From: Isoetes taiwanensis
Lineage: Eukaryota; Streptophyta; Lycopodiopsida; Isoetales; Isoetaceae
DNA length: 64,000 nucleotides
Assembly: GCA_021234155.1 (NCBI GenBank)
Contig: JAJEKV010000061.1
Coordinates: forward strand, 62,001 to 126,000
Direction: 5' to 3'
Shown in pieces: positions 23,809-34,294 of the stretch; positions within the stretch are counted from its first letter, which is position 1, and each line of letters begins with the position of its first letter. The notes beneath the pieces were generated by a model. It had not been told where the DNA came from and made no database searches. It saw only the letters and a program-made list of their open reading frames with translations. Made by a program: the position numbers and the translations under genes.

Positions 23809-25655
23809 TTATATTTATAAAATTATTCTATGTGTCCCAGGAAACGATGCACCCATGGTTTTATATAACGTAAAAAATATGTGACATGCTTCTTTTTGTC
23901 ATCCTGAGTTGGGGCACCGGGTTGTGTATTTAAACCTGGGCCATTGGATTATGGATGGGTCATGCATGGGGCATGCATGGCCATGCATGAGGGTATGCAA
24001 CACATCTCTGGACCATTGGATCAAAAATGGAAGGCGAAATCGTGGCCCTTGATTTTTATTAGGAAGGTGCAAGGAAGCTTCTTTTCAAAGTGAATTTGGT
24101 GTAACCAATCTCCACCGTTAGATCAAAGGGAGGAGGAGAAATTCTAGCCATTCATTTTCTTATTAAATTAGAGTTTCTTATATTAAAGGAGGTGAGGTGT
24201 CACCCTTATTTAATGAAAAGGTAATGAGGTGGCACCCCATTAATTATGAAGCTTTATGGAAGCTTCCTTCCTTTCTGTTGCATTCAAACGACTTTATCTT
24301 GCGATCGAGATCTCGGATCAAAGTGGGACCCACACCGTTAGATTTCTCTCATCGAATGCTTTTCAATGAGTAGTGGTTTGGTATCATTCCGTGCAACCTC
24401 GGATAATCTAGGGGAATCTTCATAGAACCTAAGGGAATCTAAAAGAACCTATGTAGAAACTTGGGGAACTTAGAGGAATCTTGGGATAATATTTGGGAAT
24501 CAAGAGAATCTCAAAAGAATCTTAAAGAATCTATGGGAATCTCAAAAGAATCTAGGGGAATATAAGAGAATCTTCAAAAAATGCTTAAGAATCTAGGGAA
24601 ATTTTGATGGAATCCTTGAGAATCTAAGGGGACCTTCATAGAATTTAAGGGAATCTAGGAGAATCTACATAGAATCTTGGGGAATCTAGACGAATCTTCA
24701 ATATATTTGAAAATCTAGGGGAATCTTTATATAGAACCTTAAGAATCTAGGGGGATCTAAGTGAAATCTTAGGGAATCTAGGGAGAATCCAAGGGTTTTA
24801 GGGGAATCTTTGACAATAAGTGTGTTCTATAGGGGAATCTTTATAGAATCTAGGAGAATCTAGAAGAATCTACATGGAATCTTAGGGAGTCTAAGGAATC
24901 TAGGGGAATCTCAAGAGAATCTTTAAGAATCTAAAGGAATCTATAGGAATATCAAAAGAATACAGGGGAATCTTAGAGAATCTTCAAAAATGTTTGAGAA
25001 TCTAGCAGAATCTTGATGGAATCTTAGAGAATCTAGTGGAATCTTCATAGAATCTAAGGGAATCTAGAAGAATCTACATAGAATCTTGGGGAACCTAAAG
25101 GAATCTTTAGATAATCTTTGAAAATCTAGGGGAATCTTTGTAAAAACCTTAAGAATCTGGGGATCTTTGTGGGATCTTAGGGAATCTAAGGGGAATCCAA
25201 GGGGATCTAGGGAAATCTTTGACTCTAGGTGTGTTCTACAGGGGAATCTGCAGAGAATCTAAGGAAATCTAGAAGAATCTCCATGAATCTTGGGGAATCT
25301 ATAGGAATTTTAGGATAATCTTTGGAAATCTAGGGGAATCTCAAAAGAATCCTTAAGAATCTAAAGGAATCTTAGGAAATCTTCATAAATTCTTTAAGTA
25401 TCTAGAGAATCTTGATGGGATTTTGGAGAATCTCTATAGAATCTTCATTGCATGACTTTAAGTTTGACTTCTAGTCGAATTTGTACAATCCCTCCAAGAA
25501 TCATCAATGGATCTTGGGGAATATAAGCGAACATTGATGGAATCTCAAAGAATATAGAAGAATCTTAATAGAATCTGTGTTGGATGGCACTGCATTTTGC
25601 TTCTAGTCGAATTTATACAGTCCCTCATAGTGCAACCGCTCATAGTACAAGACTT
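23807..25655 (+). mobile_element. Short (TA)-bounded unit dominated by a minisatellite
   Basis: It opens with a beta-type end (CATGCATGGGGCATGCATGG, GACCATTGGATCAAAAATGG, AAGGTGCAAGGAAGCTTC), parallel to 61.2-61.6 kb. It continues as a GAATCT array and closes with TCCCTCATAGTGC...CATAGTACAAGACTTG, a variant of the alpha end. There is no gene. The RT element copy 1 begins at or inside the last few bases. Confidence 0.6.
24400..25590. repeat. GAATCT-type minisatellite, about 1.2 kb
   Basis: Degenerate repeats built from GGAATCT, GAATCTAGGGG and AGAATCTAAGG words with a unit near 10-20 bp. The array also shows a longer period: a block with TTTGACAATAAGTGTGTTCTA at about 24805 recurs as TTTGACTCTAGGTGTGTTCTA at about 25210, roughly 400 bp on. 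Confidence 0.9.
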
Positions 25656-25949
25656 GCTTTAGCCGAATGGACTGTGCGACCTCACCAACCAAGTAAAGGT
25701 ACTGGCAGATGTTTTTAATATATGAATTGCTTTGAAATCATGAAAGAAAGGATCGCATATCAGGAATACCACGGCTGCTATGATGGCGCTTTTCATCAGA
25801 TTGTTTACATAACTGAAGTCTCAATCCTCTGCTATAAGTTGTATCCGCTTTCAGCAGCTCTGTGTAACTTATCACTATCCGGATTGTTTGAGGCAGCAGA
25901 TACATCTGAGAATAGATATCCCGGTTGCAATCTCTCTTATTCTTACAGA

Positions 25950-26282
25950 ATGACGAGACCTGAAGGTTCTGGCAACAAGAAACCCACCAAGCTTGACATC
26001 CTGGAAATGCTCAAAGAAGCTGGTGTGGATTGCAGTTTCGTTGGAAGGAATGATTGAGCAGCCATAAAGAAAGCAGAACTGGAGCAAATGGCAACTAAGG
26101 CTGGAATCGACATCTATAGCAAGAAAAGAGTTGCACAAGGCAAAAGGCCTATAGTCGAGAGTTTCCATGATCTCACATCTAGCACAAGTCTGGATCTTTC
26201 CTTTCCCAAGGCAAATGAAATGGTGAATATAGTACCAAGTCAAGTGGACGAATCGGCTGGAGAGGGCATCCTTCTCAACCAG
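25950..26282 (+). pseudogene. RT element copy 1, exon 1 (small N-terminal region)
   Basis: From ATG 25950 the frame reads MTRPEGSGNKKPTKLDILEM and continues to VGRND, where a TGA at 26055 interrupts it. The same frame then continues with KKAELEQMATKAGIDIYSKK and runs to GILLNQ at a donor AACCAG|GTTTTC (26282). The two blocks LDILEMLKEAG and AELEQMATKAG look like short helical repeats, loosely like SAP-type DNA-binding motifs; this is only a resemblance. The end LLNQ| in phase 0 is shared with copies 2 and 3. Upstream in-frame codons back to 25722 may be leader. Confidence 0.6.
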
Positions 26283-27816
26283 GTTTTCCAAATACAGATA
26301 TTCCTTGCTTTTCTTAAAAAAAAGGGGGGGATTTTTATTACTTCTTTAATCTGAATGAGATTTCATGCATTATTGCTGTTTAGAGTATATTGCTTAGTGT
26401 AAAGGATAGGAAATGTAATACAACAAACAGATTCTAGATAGACCACAGATCCAAGAAAACAGGCCGAGGTCTAAATACATCCATCAGCAGACTATATGTA
26501 GCAGCATACTATATCGATGTTATGTATCACAGGATTATGCTTTACTCATGATCTGAAATCATGAAACATACAGGGAGTTTCTATTCTTATCATTTCTATT
26601 CTTATCATGTCTTTTATTACATTTATTCGATTCTGAATATGGTTGAAGGGCTTCTAAGCCGGAAAACTCTATTGCTTACCTGCTGGCCTATTTCAATATT
26701 ACCCTCATTAGGCTAATAATTGTCTTTTGGTCAGCAGGTAACCGTGAGTTTTCTACCTACTGCTTTTTCATCATGCATTTGTAAGGCGTGGTAACATGGA
26801 GCATTCTGAAGTATGCAAACAATGGAAGAGAAAGTTTTTTGATGAAGTATTGGCTAGACCAAATAAACTCACGTTTATGCAGACTAAGGCCATCTTTAAG
26901 ATATTCAGGTGGTTCTATTTCCCTAATTTTGAGTGTGCTAAATGCACGGAGAATGCACAGGTCTGATAAAGTTATGAAAACTCTATAGGATAAGCGATTA
27001 TATAAGTTGGTTCTTTAATATTTCCAAATCTATTATATTGTTGAAAAACATACTGAAACACTTATATTTTAATGAAAAAGCAGCAGCATATGTTATGTAT
27101 TTTACTACCTTGATCTTGAAAAGTAGACTGAAAAATCTAAAGTAATGCATTGTATTCATGCTGAAATAAGTATAAGTTATGTAACTAGATACTTCAATCT
27201 TGAGAAAACTATCAAAAGGTTCTTAGTAAGGCATAATTTTCAAGCTATGATTGGCTGACTATTGTCTCACATTCACACTTAAATACTAGGAGGAATAAAA
27301 TATAACGACATGGTAGATTGCAGATCAGAATATGGAAGTTAGAATATGTGTGATCAGAATATATGCTAGACTAAGGTCAGTTTCGTATCAGGATATTTTA
27401 AGAAAGGAACTAACTATGAAAAGCTGGTTTATTAACTAAGATCTTGGAACAGATAAAGGAATGGAATAGTTCAATGTTATTCAGTCATGAAAATAAATTC
27501 TTATCTAGTTTCTCGGCTCATTTACACATTTGAATACTAGGTAGGGATGGAATAACTGTTATGATCCTCCAAAATACATAATGGAGCCAATAAATTCGGC
27601 TAGGTCTCAGGTTTAACTTGGACTGGCTTTGGATGTCAGGGCCTGGTTTTCCAGGTTCTGGCCTAGTATATATTCAGTGATTTCGGCTAACTGGTTTAAC
27701 CAGTTTGGATCATAAAATTTATTCCTGAACTATCCTTGTATTCACTATTCAGTGTAAATGATTGGTTCTATCTAACTAGGTTCACACAAAATACTTACTG
27801 TTTGATCTTGTCTCAG
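26283..27816 (+). other. Conserved intron of RT element copy 1
   Basis: GT (AACCAG|GTTTTC) to AG (TTGTCTCAG). It contains an inverted repeat, TTACCTGCTG near 26677 and CAGCAGGTAA near 26734, also found in copies 2 and 3, and an unassigned open stretch near 26797 (EVCKQWKRKFFDEVLARPNK). Phase 0 on both sides. Confidence 0.65.
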
Positions 27817-29448
27817 GAGGGAGTTAATAATACAAACGGGGCTTATCCTCAACTCAATGATTTGGATGCAACTGCTGAAACTCAATGGAGCCAACATTTG
27901 ATTACCCTCGGATATGGTGTGCTACCTTGCACAGCCCCAAATATGGCAGTACAGACAGTTATATCCTGCATACTCAATGCCGAACTTCATAAATACATTA
28001 TCTACCTGGAAAACAGTATCAATGGCCCGAATGATTCGGTAATCACACATCTTAGAATGTCTGGATTTCTTTCACTGGTATCCAATTTTATGAAGGCAGA
28101 ATACAATGTCAACAACTGCAAAAGCATGATTGATAGCGTGTACAATAGGCTGTCTATGATACAGTTCAATGCCACTGAACGTGAAGCAGGAAATCTTAAA
28201 GCATTCGTCAAGTGCCTTACTGCACTTGAAAGGGCAAATGGAGTCAGATTTACCTTCCCCTCGGTCAATAATACAAGAAGGGCCAGGGTTCCACCCGTAC
28301 AGAACAAGGTTATACCAAATGCCAACCTGTCTAACTGTTTGTTCAACATAGACATGCTTGCTGAGGATCAGAGAGCAGCCTTTGGCATCCCTCAAGCTAA
28401 CAATGAAGTGGTACAGGAACCTGTGGAAAATGAAAGATTACCTATTAATATGTTGAATTTCTTCAACTGTGGACGTTTTCCAGTCATGACTTCTAGGGAG
28501 GTTGAATCACATGGCAATCAATATCAGCAATCATTATGGAAGAGCAAGAATTTAGGGGTGATTGCACCTATCAGTCTTGAAGCATGGAGAAGCCTAGCAT
28601 CTATTACCAACAATGAAATGATTGAAGCGCACAAAAATGCTGACAACTTCATACGTACAGTGGAGAAACTGGAAATCACACTACCTTTTTCTGCCAAATG
28701 CCTGGGACTGGAGTGCAGTAACAGTAAGAATGTGTTCATTGGCCAAAAAAGCCACCAGGCTCGTGTTGACGAAAGAAGGCATGAGTTCTATATAAAGAAA
28801 ATGTGGAGAACATTCTGCCCGTTCATTAAGTGTAAATGTGACAAAGCAGCTAAGGACAGTGGGGATTGCCCCGACACCATCATATGGATTGATCATGCTG
28901 TATGGCACCTTATGAACAACCTTGACAAAGCTTGGCCAGAGCACTCTGTTCCAGTTAGATTCGCTTTCTTCACTTCTGTTCTGGCAACCAAACCATTTAA
29001 GAATGCCATCATAGCATTCCTTGGATACCTCAAGGCTAGGGACATTCTGTTCAAAATGACTGTTAAGTTTGCGGAGGATACCAATGCTGACCTCAACAAT
29101 GAATTTGGAGCCACCAAACTCACTGAGATACTAGAAAAAACAGTCAAACCAATGAAGTTTCTGATCAGCAAGCAACAGGAAAGCAACAATGACAAATGCA
29201 ACAATGGAAATCGAAAAAGATCCAGCGAACCAGATAGCCCGGCAAGCTCTATAGTAATGCCTCCGAAACTATACAAAAGGCCTGATTCCTATTCATCCAA
29301 ATCAACTGGAAACTGCAGCATAGACATTGTGGATCTTGACGATGAGAGCATCAATGGGGATCGGTCTGTTAACAAAGCAAAGGCGAATACATGTGTAGAA
29401 GCGAGAAGGTATGAGGCATCACCATGCAACCTCAATCTGATCAAGTAA
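27817..29448 (+). CDS. RT element copy 1, ORF1 exon (Cys/His protein of unknown function)
   Basis: The exon starts after acceptor TCTCAG (27816) and reads EGVNNTNGAYPQ, joining exon 1 in phase 0 so that LLNQ is followed by EG. About 543 codons are open to TAA at 29446. There is no known domain. Conserved with copies 2/3 are LSNCLFNIDMLAEDQRA, NCG..P.M.....ES.G, NLGVIAPISLEAWRSL, and a motif MWRTFCPFIKCKCDK..C followed by WIDHAVWHLMNN (28801-28925), a plausible zinc-binding C-x5-C-x-C-x(n)-C-H pattern. The C-terminus is low-complexity and basic (NGNRKRSS). By position upstream of the RT it is probably a nucleic-acid-binding partner; that is inference. The stop lies inside the GTAAGT of a putative donor. 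Confidence 0.75.
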   Translation, partial: EGVNNTNGAYPQLNDLDATAETQWSQHLITLGYGVLPCTAPNMAVQTVISCILNAELHKYIIYLENSINGPNDSVITHLRMSGFLSLVSNFMKAEYNVNNCKSMIDSVYNRLSMIQFNATEREAGNLKAFVKCLTALERANGVRFTFPSVNNTRRARVPPVQNKVIPNANLSNCLFNIDMLAEDQRAAFGIPQANNEVVQEPVENERLPINMLNFFNCGRFPVMTSREVESHGNQYQQSLWKSKNLGVIAPISLEAWRSLASITNNEMIEAHKNADNFIRTVEKLEITLPFSAKCLGLECSNSKNVFIGQKSHQARVDERRHEFYIKKMWRTFCPFIKCKCDKAAKDSGDCPDTIIWIDHAVWHLMNNLDKAWPEHSVPVRFAFFTSVLATKPFKNAIIAFLGYLKARDILFKMTVKFAEDTNADLNNEFGATKLTEILEKTVKPMKFLISKQQESNNDKCNNGNRKRSSEPDSPASSIVMPPKLYKRPDSYSSKSTGNCSIDIVDLDDESINGDRSVNKAKANTCVEARRYEASPCNLNLIK

Positions 29449-29675
29449 GTACATAGCTTAGAAATGACGCTTTTTACATCATTTACAATCTGAAATTTAA
29501 AAGCATAGGCTTTCTTGTAGAGATAATCATAAATGTAGTGCTGATATGATCTGTATGATGACTTCTTTCTCGGGGGGTTCTAAAAACAGATTTAACTTCA
29601 CAACTATGATTGAATGCCTATATAGGCATTACTTTGCTTTGATCCTTAGGATCTTAATACAATACATTTTAACAG

Positions 29676-31805
29676 GTCAGAAGAATGTTGACCATGAATG
29701 AGGATGGGGATTGGGTTCTCACCCCCAACAAGACCAAACTGAATAAAAAATACGTACACTTCTCTTTCTTCTCAAAAATGATAGAAAAAGTTAAATTTAA
29801 CTCAGTCTTTATGGAAGTCCTCACCAAGCACTTTGGTGATAAAGGCACCAAGATATATGAGGATACAACCTTTGGATGGAGGTACATTGGCAATTTAAAA
29901 GCCATGTTTTATAAACGAAAGAGGGTTTTTGCAAGTAATGAAAGCATGAAGTGCCCATGCAGAAATCCTACACTCAAGCAGTTTATTGACGAGAAGATAG
30001 GACACATCAGGACAACTGATATAGCATTAGTACATCACAAAGCCTTAAGAAACATGTTTGGCATGGGATTAAACCATATTCCTGACCACCCTTTCACGAT
30101 CCCACTCTTCAAGAAGGAGCTAAGGACTACCATTGAACAGTTCTTTGCTGTGCACAGATTCTCATTTTCTGATAAAGACAAAGAGCTTATTGAGATCTGT
30201 AAGACTGAAATTTTAATGGTGGCTGAAATAGTTGCAATGGAGGCAGTCAATAAAAACAGATGCAACAGAATTAAGTTTCTTATCGAGGATGATGAAGTTG
30301 TCAAGAATATAACATGGCTCAAAGATAACTTTTACATTGCAGGGATTGATAAGGCAGCCAACAATGCTTCTTTTATTTGCCCATTTCACATTAGAATTGA
30401 GGCATACAAGAGGCTTACAAGTCATGATTTCGAAAAATCCCAGCTCACTGTTGATACAATCATCACACAAATAGAGAAGGATATTGTAAGTCTTGTTGGA
30501 AATCTTAGCCTGCAAAGCAAAGAGCTACCATACCTCTTAGGAATCTACAAGGCTCACAAAAGAGAATATCGTTGGATTACCAATGCTCACTGCAGTATAT
30601 TCTCAAGCATATCTTCCCTTGTGGCTGCTGGCTTAAATAACATTCTTGAGATATGGCCTCGTATCTGCAATGAGATATGTGAAGGATATAATGACAACAA
30701 TCAGCAAAACATTAAAGCATCATGGGTCATCAGCTCCATCTATGATCTAATCATGAATCTGCCGAACAGAATAGATGATCTCTTTGTATGTGACATAACA
30801 AAATGCTTTGAGAATATACCTATCGATGGTGAACAAGGCATATGCCACATCATGAGCAGGATTTGTGATCTGGCATGGTCCAGTCAGAGAAAGCAGCACA
30901 AAAACAATAAGATGTGGTACACCGTGTTAAATAATAACACCACTGAGGTAGTATGGAAGCATACTAACTTCAAGGGTAAGAAATGGACCTACATCAGTCA
31001 AAATGATTTCTGCAAAATCAACACATGGCTATTGAAATGTTGTTTTCTTGAGATGGGAGATGGCATATGGAGGCAGATTAGGGGCATACCAATGGGTTTC
31101 CCCAGCAGCCCATCTTGGTGTAATCTTTACCTTGCATTTTTCGAGCTCAACTTTATAGTTAATCTATGCAATGAGGGCAAAGTATTGGAAGCTGCCACAT
31201 TCAGATACACAAGGAGGTATATAGATGATCTAATCGGAATAAATAGTTACTACATTAGGAAATATTTGAACCTTGACAATAATGATCTGGTAGAGTGCAA
31301 TAAGTGCATTTACGACTTGAATATTCTGAAAATTAAAGATGAGACTATATATTGGCCCACTGACGATGGAGATCTAGGCAGAGGAAGGAAAGTACACTTT
31401 TTAAACATGACTGTTGAGATATTTAGCATAGCTCATGGAATATACTGCACATACAGATATGACAAAAGGGATAATTTACCCTTCACAATTGCCAAATTTG
31501 TACACTCAGTTAGCTGCAGACCATACCTTATGGCCTGCAATGTGTTAGTCTCCCAAATACTACCATATCTATACGTACACAGCAATCCTTTCATGGCTGC
31601 AGCAGATCTGCATAATTTGGCATTAACCTTTATCAATAAAGGATTCAGCAAAAAGGACGTTTGGAGGACGATATTTAAGGCAATAAAGGATAATGATTTC
31701 CCTGGTCTACAATACGACATCAACATTATGATCAAAGAATTACGTAAATACAGGTATGAGGTAGTTCTAATTTTGCTGTTCAAGCTATGTATAGATATCG
31801 TTTAG
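29676..31805 (+). CDS. RT element copy 1, reverse transcriptase (Penelope-like)
   Basis: An uninterrupted 706-codon frame from ATG 29685, nine bases after acceptor TTTTAACAG (29675). RT motifs appear in order: YKAHKREYRWI (PK-HK-like), motif A VCDITKCFENIP with Asp370, motif B RGIPMGFPSSPSWCNLYL at about 466, motif C YIDD at 512-515, then HFLNMTVEI and YRYDKRDNLPF, followed by a C-terminal HSVSCRPYLMACNVL block. NIP after motif A, GIPMG and the YR-K block are typical of Penelope-like RTs rather than LTR or LINE RTs. Catalytic aspartates are all present, so this copy could be active. The frame ends ELRKYRYE; no GIY-YIG endonuclease follows. A donor-like AAATACAG|GTATGA occurs at 31754, shared by copy 2 and, with errors, copy 3. 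Confidence 0.85.
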   Translation, partial: VRRMLTMNEDGDWVLTPNKTKLNKKYVHFSFFSKMIEKVKFNSVFMEVLTKHFGDKGTKIYEDTTFGWRYIGNLKAMFYKRKRVFASNESMKCPCRNPTLKQFIDEKIGHIRTTDIALVHHKALRNMFGMGLNHIPDHPFTIPLFKKELRTTIEQFFAVHRFSFSDKDKELIEICKTEILMVAEIVAMEAVNKNRCNRIKFLIEDDEVVKNITWLKDNFYIAGIDKAANNASFICPFHIRIEAYKRLTSHDFEKSQLTVDTIITQIEKDIVSLVGNLSLQSKELPYLLGIYKAHKREYRWITNAHCSIFSSISSLVAAGLNNILEIWPRICNEICEGYNDNNQQNIKASWVISSIYDLIMNLPNRIDDLFVCDITKCFENIPIDGEQGICHIMSRICDLAWSSQRKQHKNNKMWYTVLNNNTTEVVWKHTNFKGKKWTYISQNDFCKINTWLLKCCFLEMGDGIWRQIRGIPMGFPSSPSWCNLYLAFFELNFIVNLCNEGKVLEAATFRYTRRYIDDLIGINSYYIRKYLNLDNNDLVECNKCIYDLNILKIKDETIYWPTDDGDLGRGRKVHFLNMTVEIFSIAHGIYCTYRYDKRDNLPFTIAKFVHSVSCRPYLMACNVLVSQILPYLYVHSNPFMAAADLHNLALTFINKGFSKKDVWRTIFKAIKDNDFPGLQYDINIMIKELRKYRYEVVLILLFKLCIDIV

Positions 31806-31815
31806 GTGGTGAGGT

Positions 31816-31897
31816 AGGTCCCTAAGTAATATAGGGACCTCCTCATCTCCCTATACTACTTTAACAGGGCACTATCTCTCCTCCCGGTAGGAGGTAG
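31816..31897 (+). other. RT element copy 1, two 3' hairpins
   Basis: First hairpin: AGGTCCCTA (31816-31824) pairs with TAGGGACCT (31832-31840). Second: a 26-nt stem-loop at 31872-31897 (CTAT..CTCCT, loop CCCGGT, AGGAG..GTAG). Equivalent hairpins of different sequence occur at the 3' ends of copies 2 and 3. They are probably the RNA signal recognised by the RT; that role is inference. Confidence 0.65.
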
Positions 31898-31905
31898 GTA
31901 ATATT

Positions 31906-32640
31906 TTTACATATATATAAATATACATATACATATATCCAATAGGTTGGATTGGATAAAATTTGAAAGCCATAGAATTCCTAGCAGTTAAGGGCATGAA
32001 AATATTTAATGGTGGAAAAGTAACAATATGGACTTAGAGATGAACCATATAATTTGAAAGGTTTGACTGGACATGTCAATAAAGAAAACATGGCCAATAG
32101 TGAACAAACAATAAGTATTACATGTATCTTCACACTTAAGAACTAGGGCGATATTTAATTACATGACTCATTTAGAAAAAATAATTAACTGGACATGAAT
32201 AATGGTGAAATGGTATAAATCTAACAATGGTTCATTATTATGATTTGATGGACTTTTTAAGATAAAAAAATGCTTGGAACAACGAAAACTAACATTATGG
32301 AATTCTCTATAATACGTGGAATACTACCTTTAGGCAGATGTGCCAGGAAGTAATAGAGGGCTCACTTTTTAGACTTAAAGCTAAAGGCCAAACTTTTAAT
32401 TAGTGCCGTTTAACTACTATATCCTTCTGATACAGTAGAATAGCTTAGGCATACAGAAGACACAAGTGATATTTAAAAGCATATACGCCAAGTATGGGAG
32501 AAGTCCACATTACATAGTACCAACGTATGGATTTGACCATAGAATATCTTTTAGGGTTCTTACAAATTAGGTTTAGCCCATACGGAACTAGCCGCCAATG
32601 GAGTCTACCGCAGTTTCACTTTGAATGGGAGCAGTAATTC
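31906..32640. other. AT-rich spacer, no gene
   Basis: Lies between copy 1 and copy 1b. I see no open frame of note and no recognised repeat. Confidence 0.5.
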
Positions 32641-34273
32641 ACTTGCTTTAGCCGAATGGACTGTGCGACCTCACCAACCAAGTAAAGGTACTGGCAGATG
32701 TTTTTAATATATGAATTGCTTTGAAATCATGAAAGAAAGGATCGCATATCAGGAATACCACGGCTGCTATGATGGCGCTTTTCATCAGATTGTTTACATA
32801 ACTTCAGTCTCAATCCTCTGCTAATGAAATGGTGAACATAGTACCAAGTCAAGTGGACGAATCGGCTGGAGAGGGCATCCTTCTCAACCAGGTTTTCCAA
32901 ATACAGATATTCCTTGCTTTTCTTAAAAAAAAGGGGGGGATTTTTATTACTTCTTTAATCTGAATGAGATTTCATGCATTATTGCTGTTTAGAGTATATT
33001 GCTTAGTGTAAAGGATAGGAAATGTAATACAACAAACAGATTCTAGATAGACCACAGATCCAAGAAAACAGGCCGAGGTCTAAATACATCCATCAGCAGA
33101 CTATATGTAGCAGCATACTATATCGATGTTATGTATCACAGGATTATGCTTTACTCATGATCTGAAATCATGAAACATACAGGGAGTTTCTATTCTTATC
33201 ATTTCTATTCTTATCATGTCTTTTATTACATTTATTCGATTCTGAATATGGTTGAAGGGCTTCTAAGCCGGAAAACTCTATTGCTTACCTGCTGGCCTAT
33301 TTCAATATTACCCTCATTAGGCTAATAATTGTCTTTTGGCTGCAGGTAACCAGAGTTTTCTCTACCTACTCTGTTTTTCATCATGCATTTGTAAGGCGTG
33401 GTAACATGGAGCATTCTGAAGTATGCAAACAATGGAAGAGAAAGTTTTTTGATGAAGTATTGGCTAGACCAAATAAACTCACGTTTATGCAGACTAAGGC
33501 CATCTTTAAGATATTCAGGTGGTTCTATTTCCCTAATTTTGAGTGTGCTAAATGCACGGAGAATGCACAGGTCTGATAAAGTTATGAAAACTCTATAGGA
33601 TAAGCGATTATATAAGTTGGTTCTTTAATATTTCCAAATCTATTATATTGTTGAAAAACATACTGAAACACTTATATTTTAATGAAAAAGCAGCATATGT
33701 TATGTATTTTACTACCTTGATCTTGAAAAGTAGACTGAAAAATCTAAAGTAATGCATTGTATTCATGCTGAAATAAGTATAAGTTATGTAACTAGATACT
33801 TCAATCTTGAGAAAACTATCAAAAGGTTCTTAGTAAGGCATAATTTTCAAGCTATGATTGGCTGACTATTGTCTCACATTCACACTTAAATACTAGGAGG
33901 AATAAAATATAACGACATGGTAGATTGCAGATCAGAATATGGAAGTTAGAATATGTGTGATCAGAATATATGCTAGACTAAGGTCAGTTTCGTATCAGGA
34001 TATTTTAAGAAAGGAACTAACTATGAAAAGCTGGTTTATTAACTAAGATCTTGGAACAGATAAAGGAATGGAATAGTTCAATGTTATTCAGTCATGAAAA
34101 TAAATTCTTATCTAGTTTCTCGGCTCATTTACACATTTGAATACTAGGTAGGGATGGAATAACTGTTATGATCCTCCAAAATACATAATGGAGCCAATAA
34201 ATTCGGCTAGGTCTCAGGTTTAACTTGGACTGGCTTTGGATGTCAGGGCCTGGTTTTCCAGGTTCTGGCCTAG
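32641..34273 (+). mobile_element. RT element copy 1b, truncated 5' part of subfamily A
   Basis: Nearly identical to copy 1 from ACTTGCTTTAGCCG to TTCTGGCCTAGTATATAT (copy 1 25651-27676), except that copy 1 bases about 25838-26214 (most of exon 1) are missing. It stops in a TATATAT site inside the intron, exactly where copy 2 and its (TA) tract begin. The rest of copy 1b is not found on the far side of copy 2 or 3. Remaining differences from copy 1 sit at CTG/CAG words. Confidence 0.85.
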
Positions 34274-34294
34274 TATATATATATATATATATAT
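34274..34294. repeat. Short (TA)n tract between copy 1b and copy 2
   Basis: About 20 bp of TA. In copy 1 the equivalent site is TAGTATATATTCAG, so the tract probably grew from, or was targeted at, a TATATA site. Confidence 0.8.

Larger units (their letters stand above)
25651..31905 (+). mobile_element. Reverse-transcriptase element, copy 1 (subfamily A)
   Basis: The unit starts at ACTTGCTTTAGCCGAATGG, shared with copy 1b at 32641. In order it has a small first exon, a long intron, ORF1, a short intron-like spacer, an RT frame and two 3' hairpins. It is the best preserved copy: ORF1 and RT are both open. Its proteins differ strongly from those of copies 2 and 3, so it represents a separate subfamily. 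The 3' end is not followed by a pure (TA)n tract but by AT-rich sequence (ACATATATATAAATATACATA). No endonuclease domain or LTR is seen. RT motifs point to Penelope-like elements. Confidence 0.8.

Noticed and set aside
24400-25590. GAATCTAGGGG array as interstitial telomere sequence
   Set aside because: The unit is not TTTAGGG or TTAGGG, and the array is too degenerate.
26788-26988. 66-codon open frame repeated identically at 33398-33598
   Set aside because: Identity comes from the duplicated intron of copies 1 and 1b. Another frame through the same DNA is more protein-like, and neither has clean splice phases.
28002-31783. Several minus-strand open frames of 90-130 codons across ORF1 and RT
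   Set aside because: They are shadows of the plus-strand coding regions.
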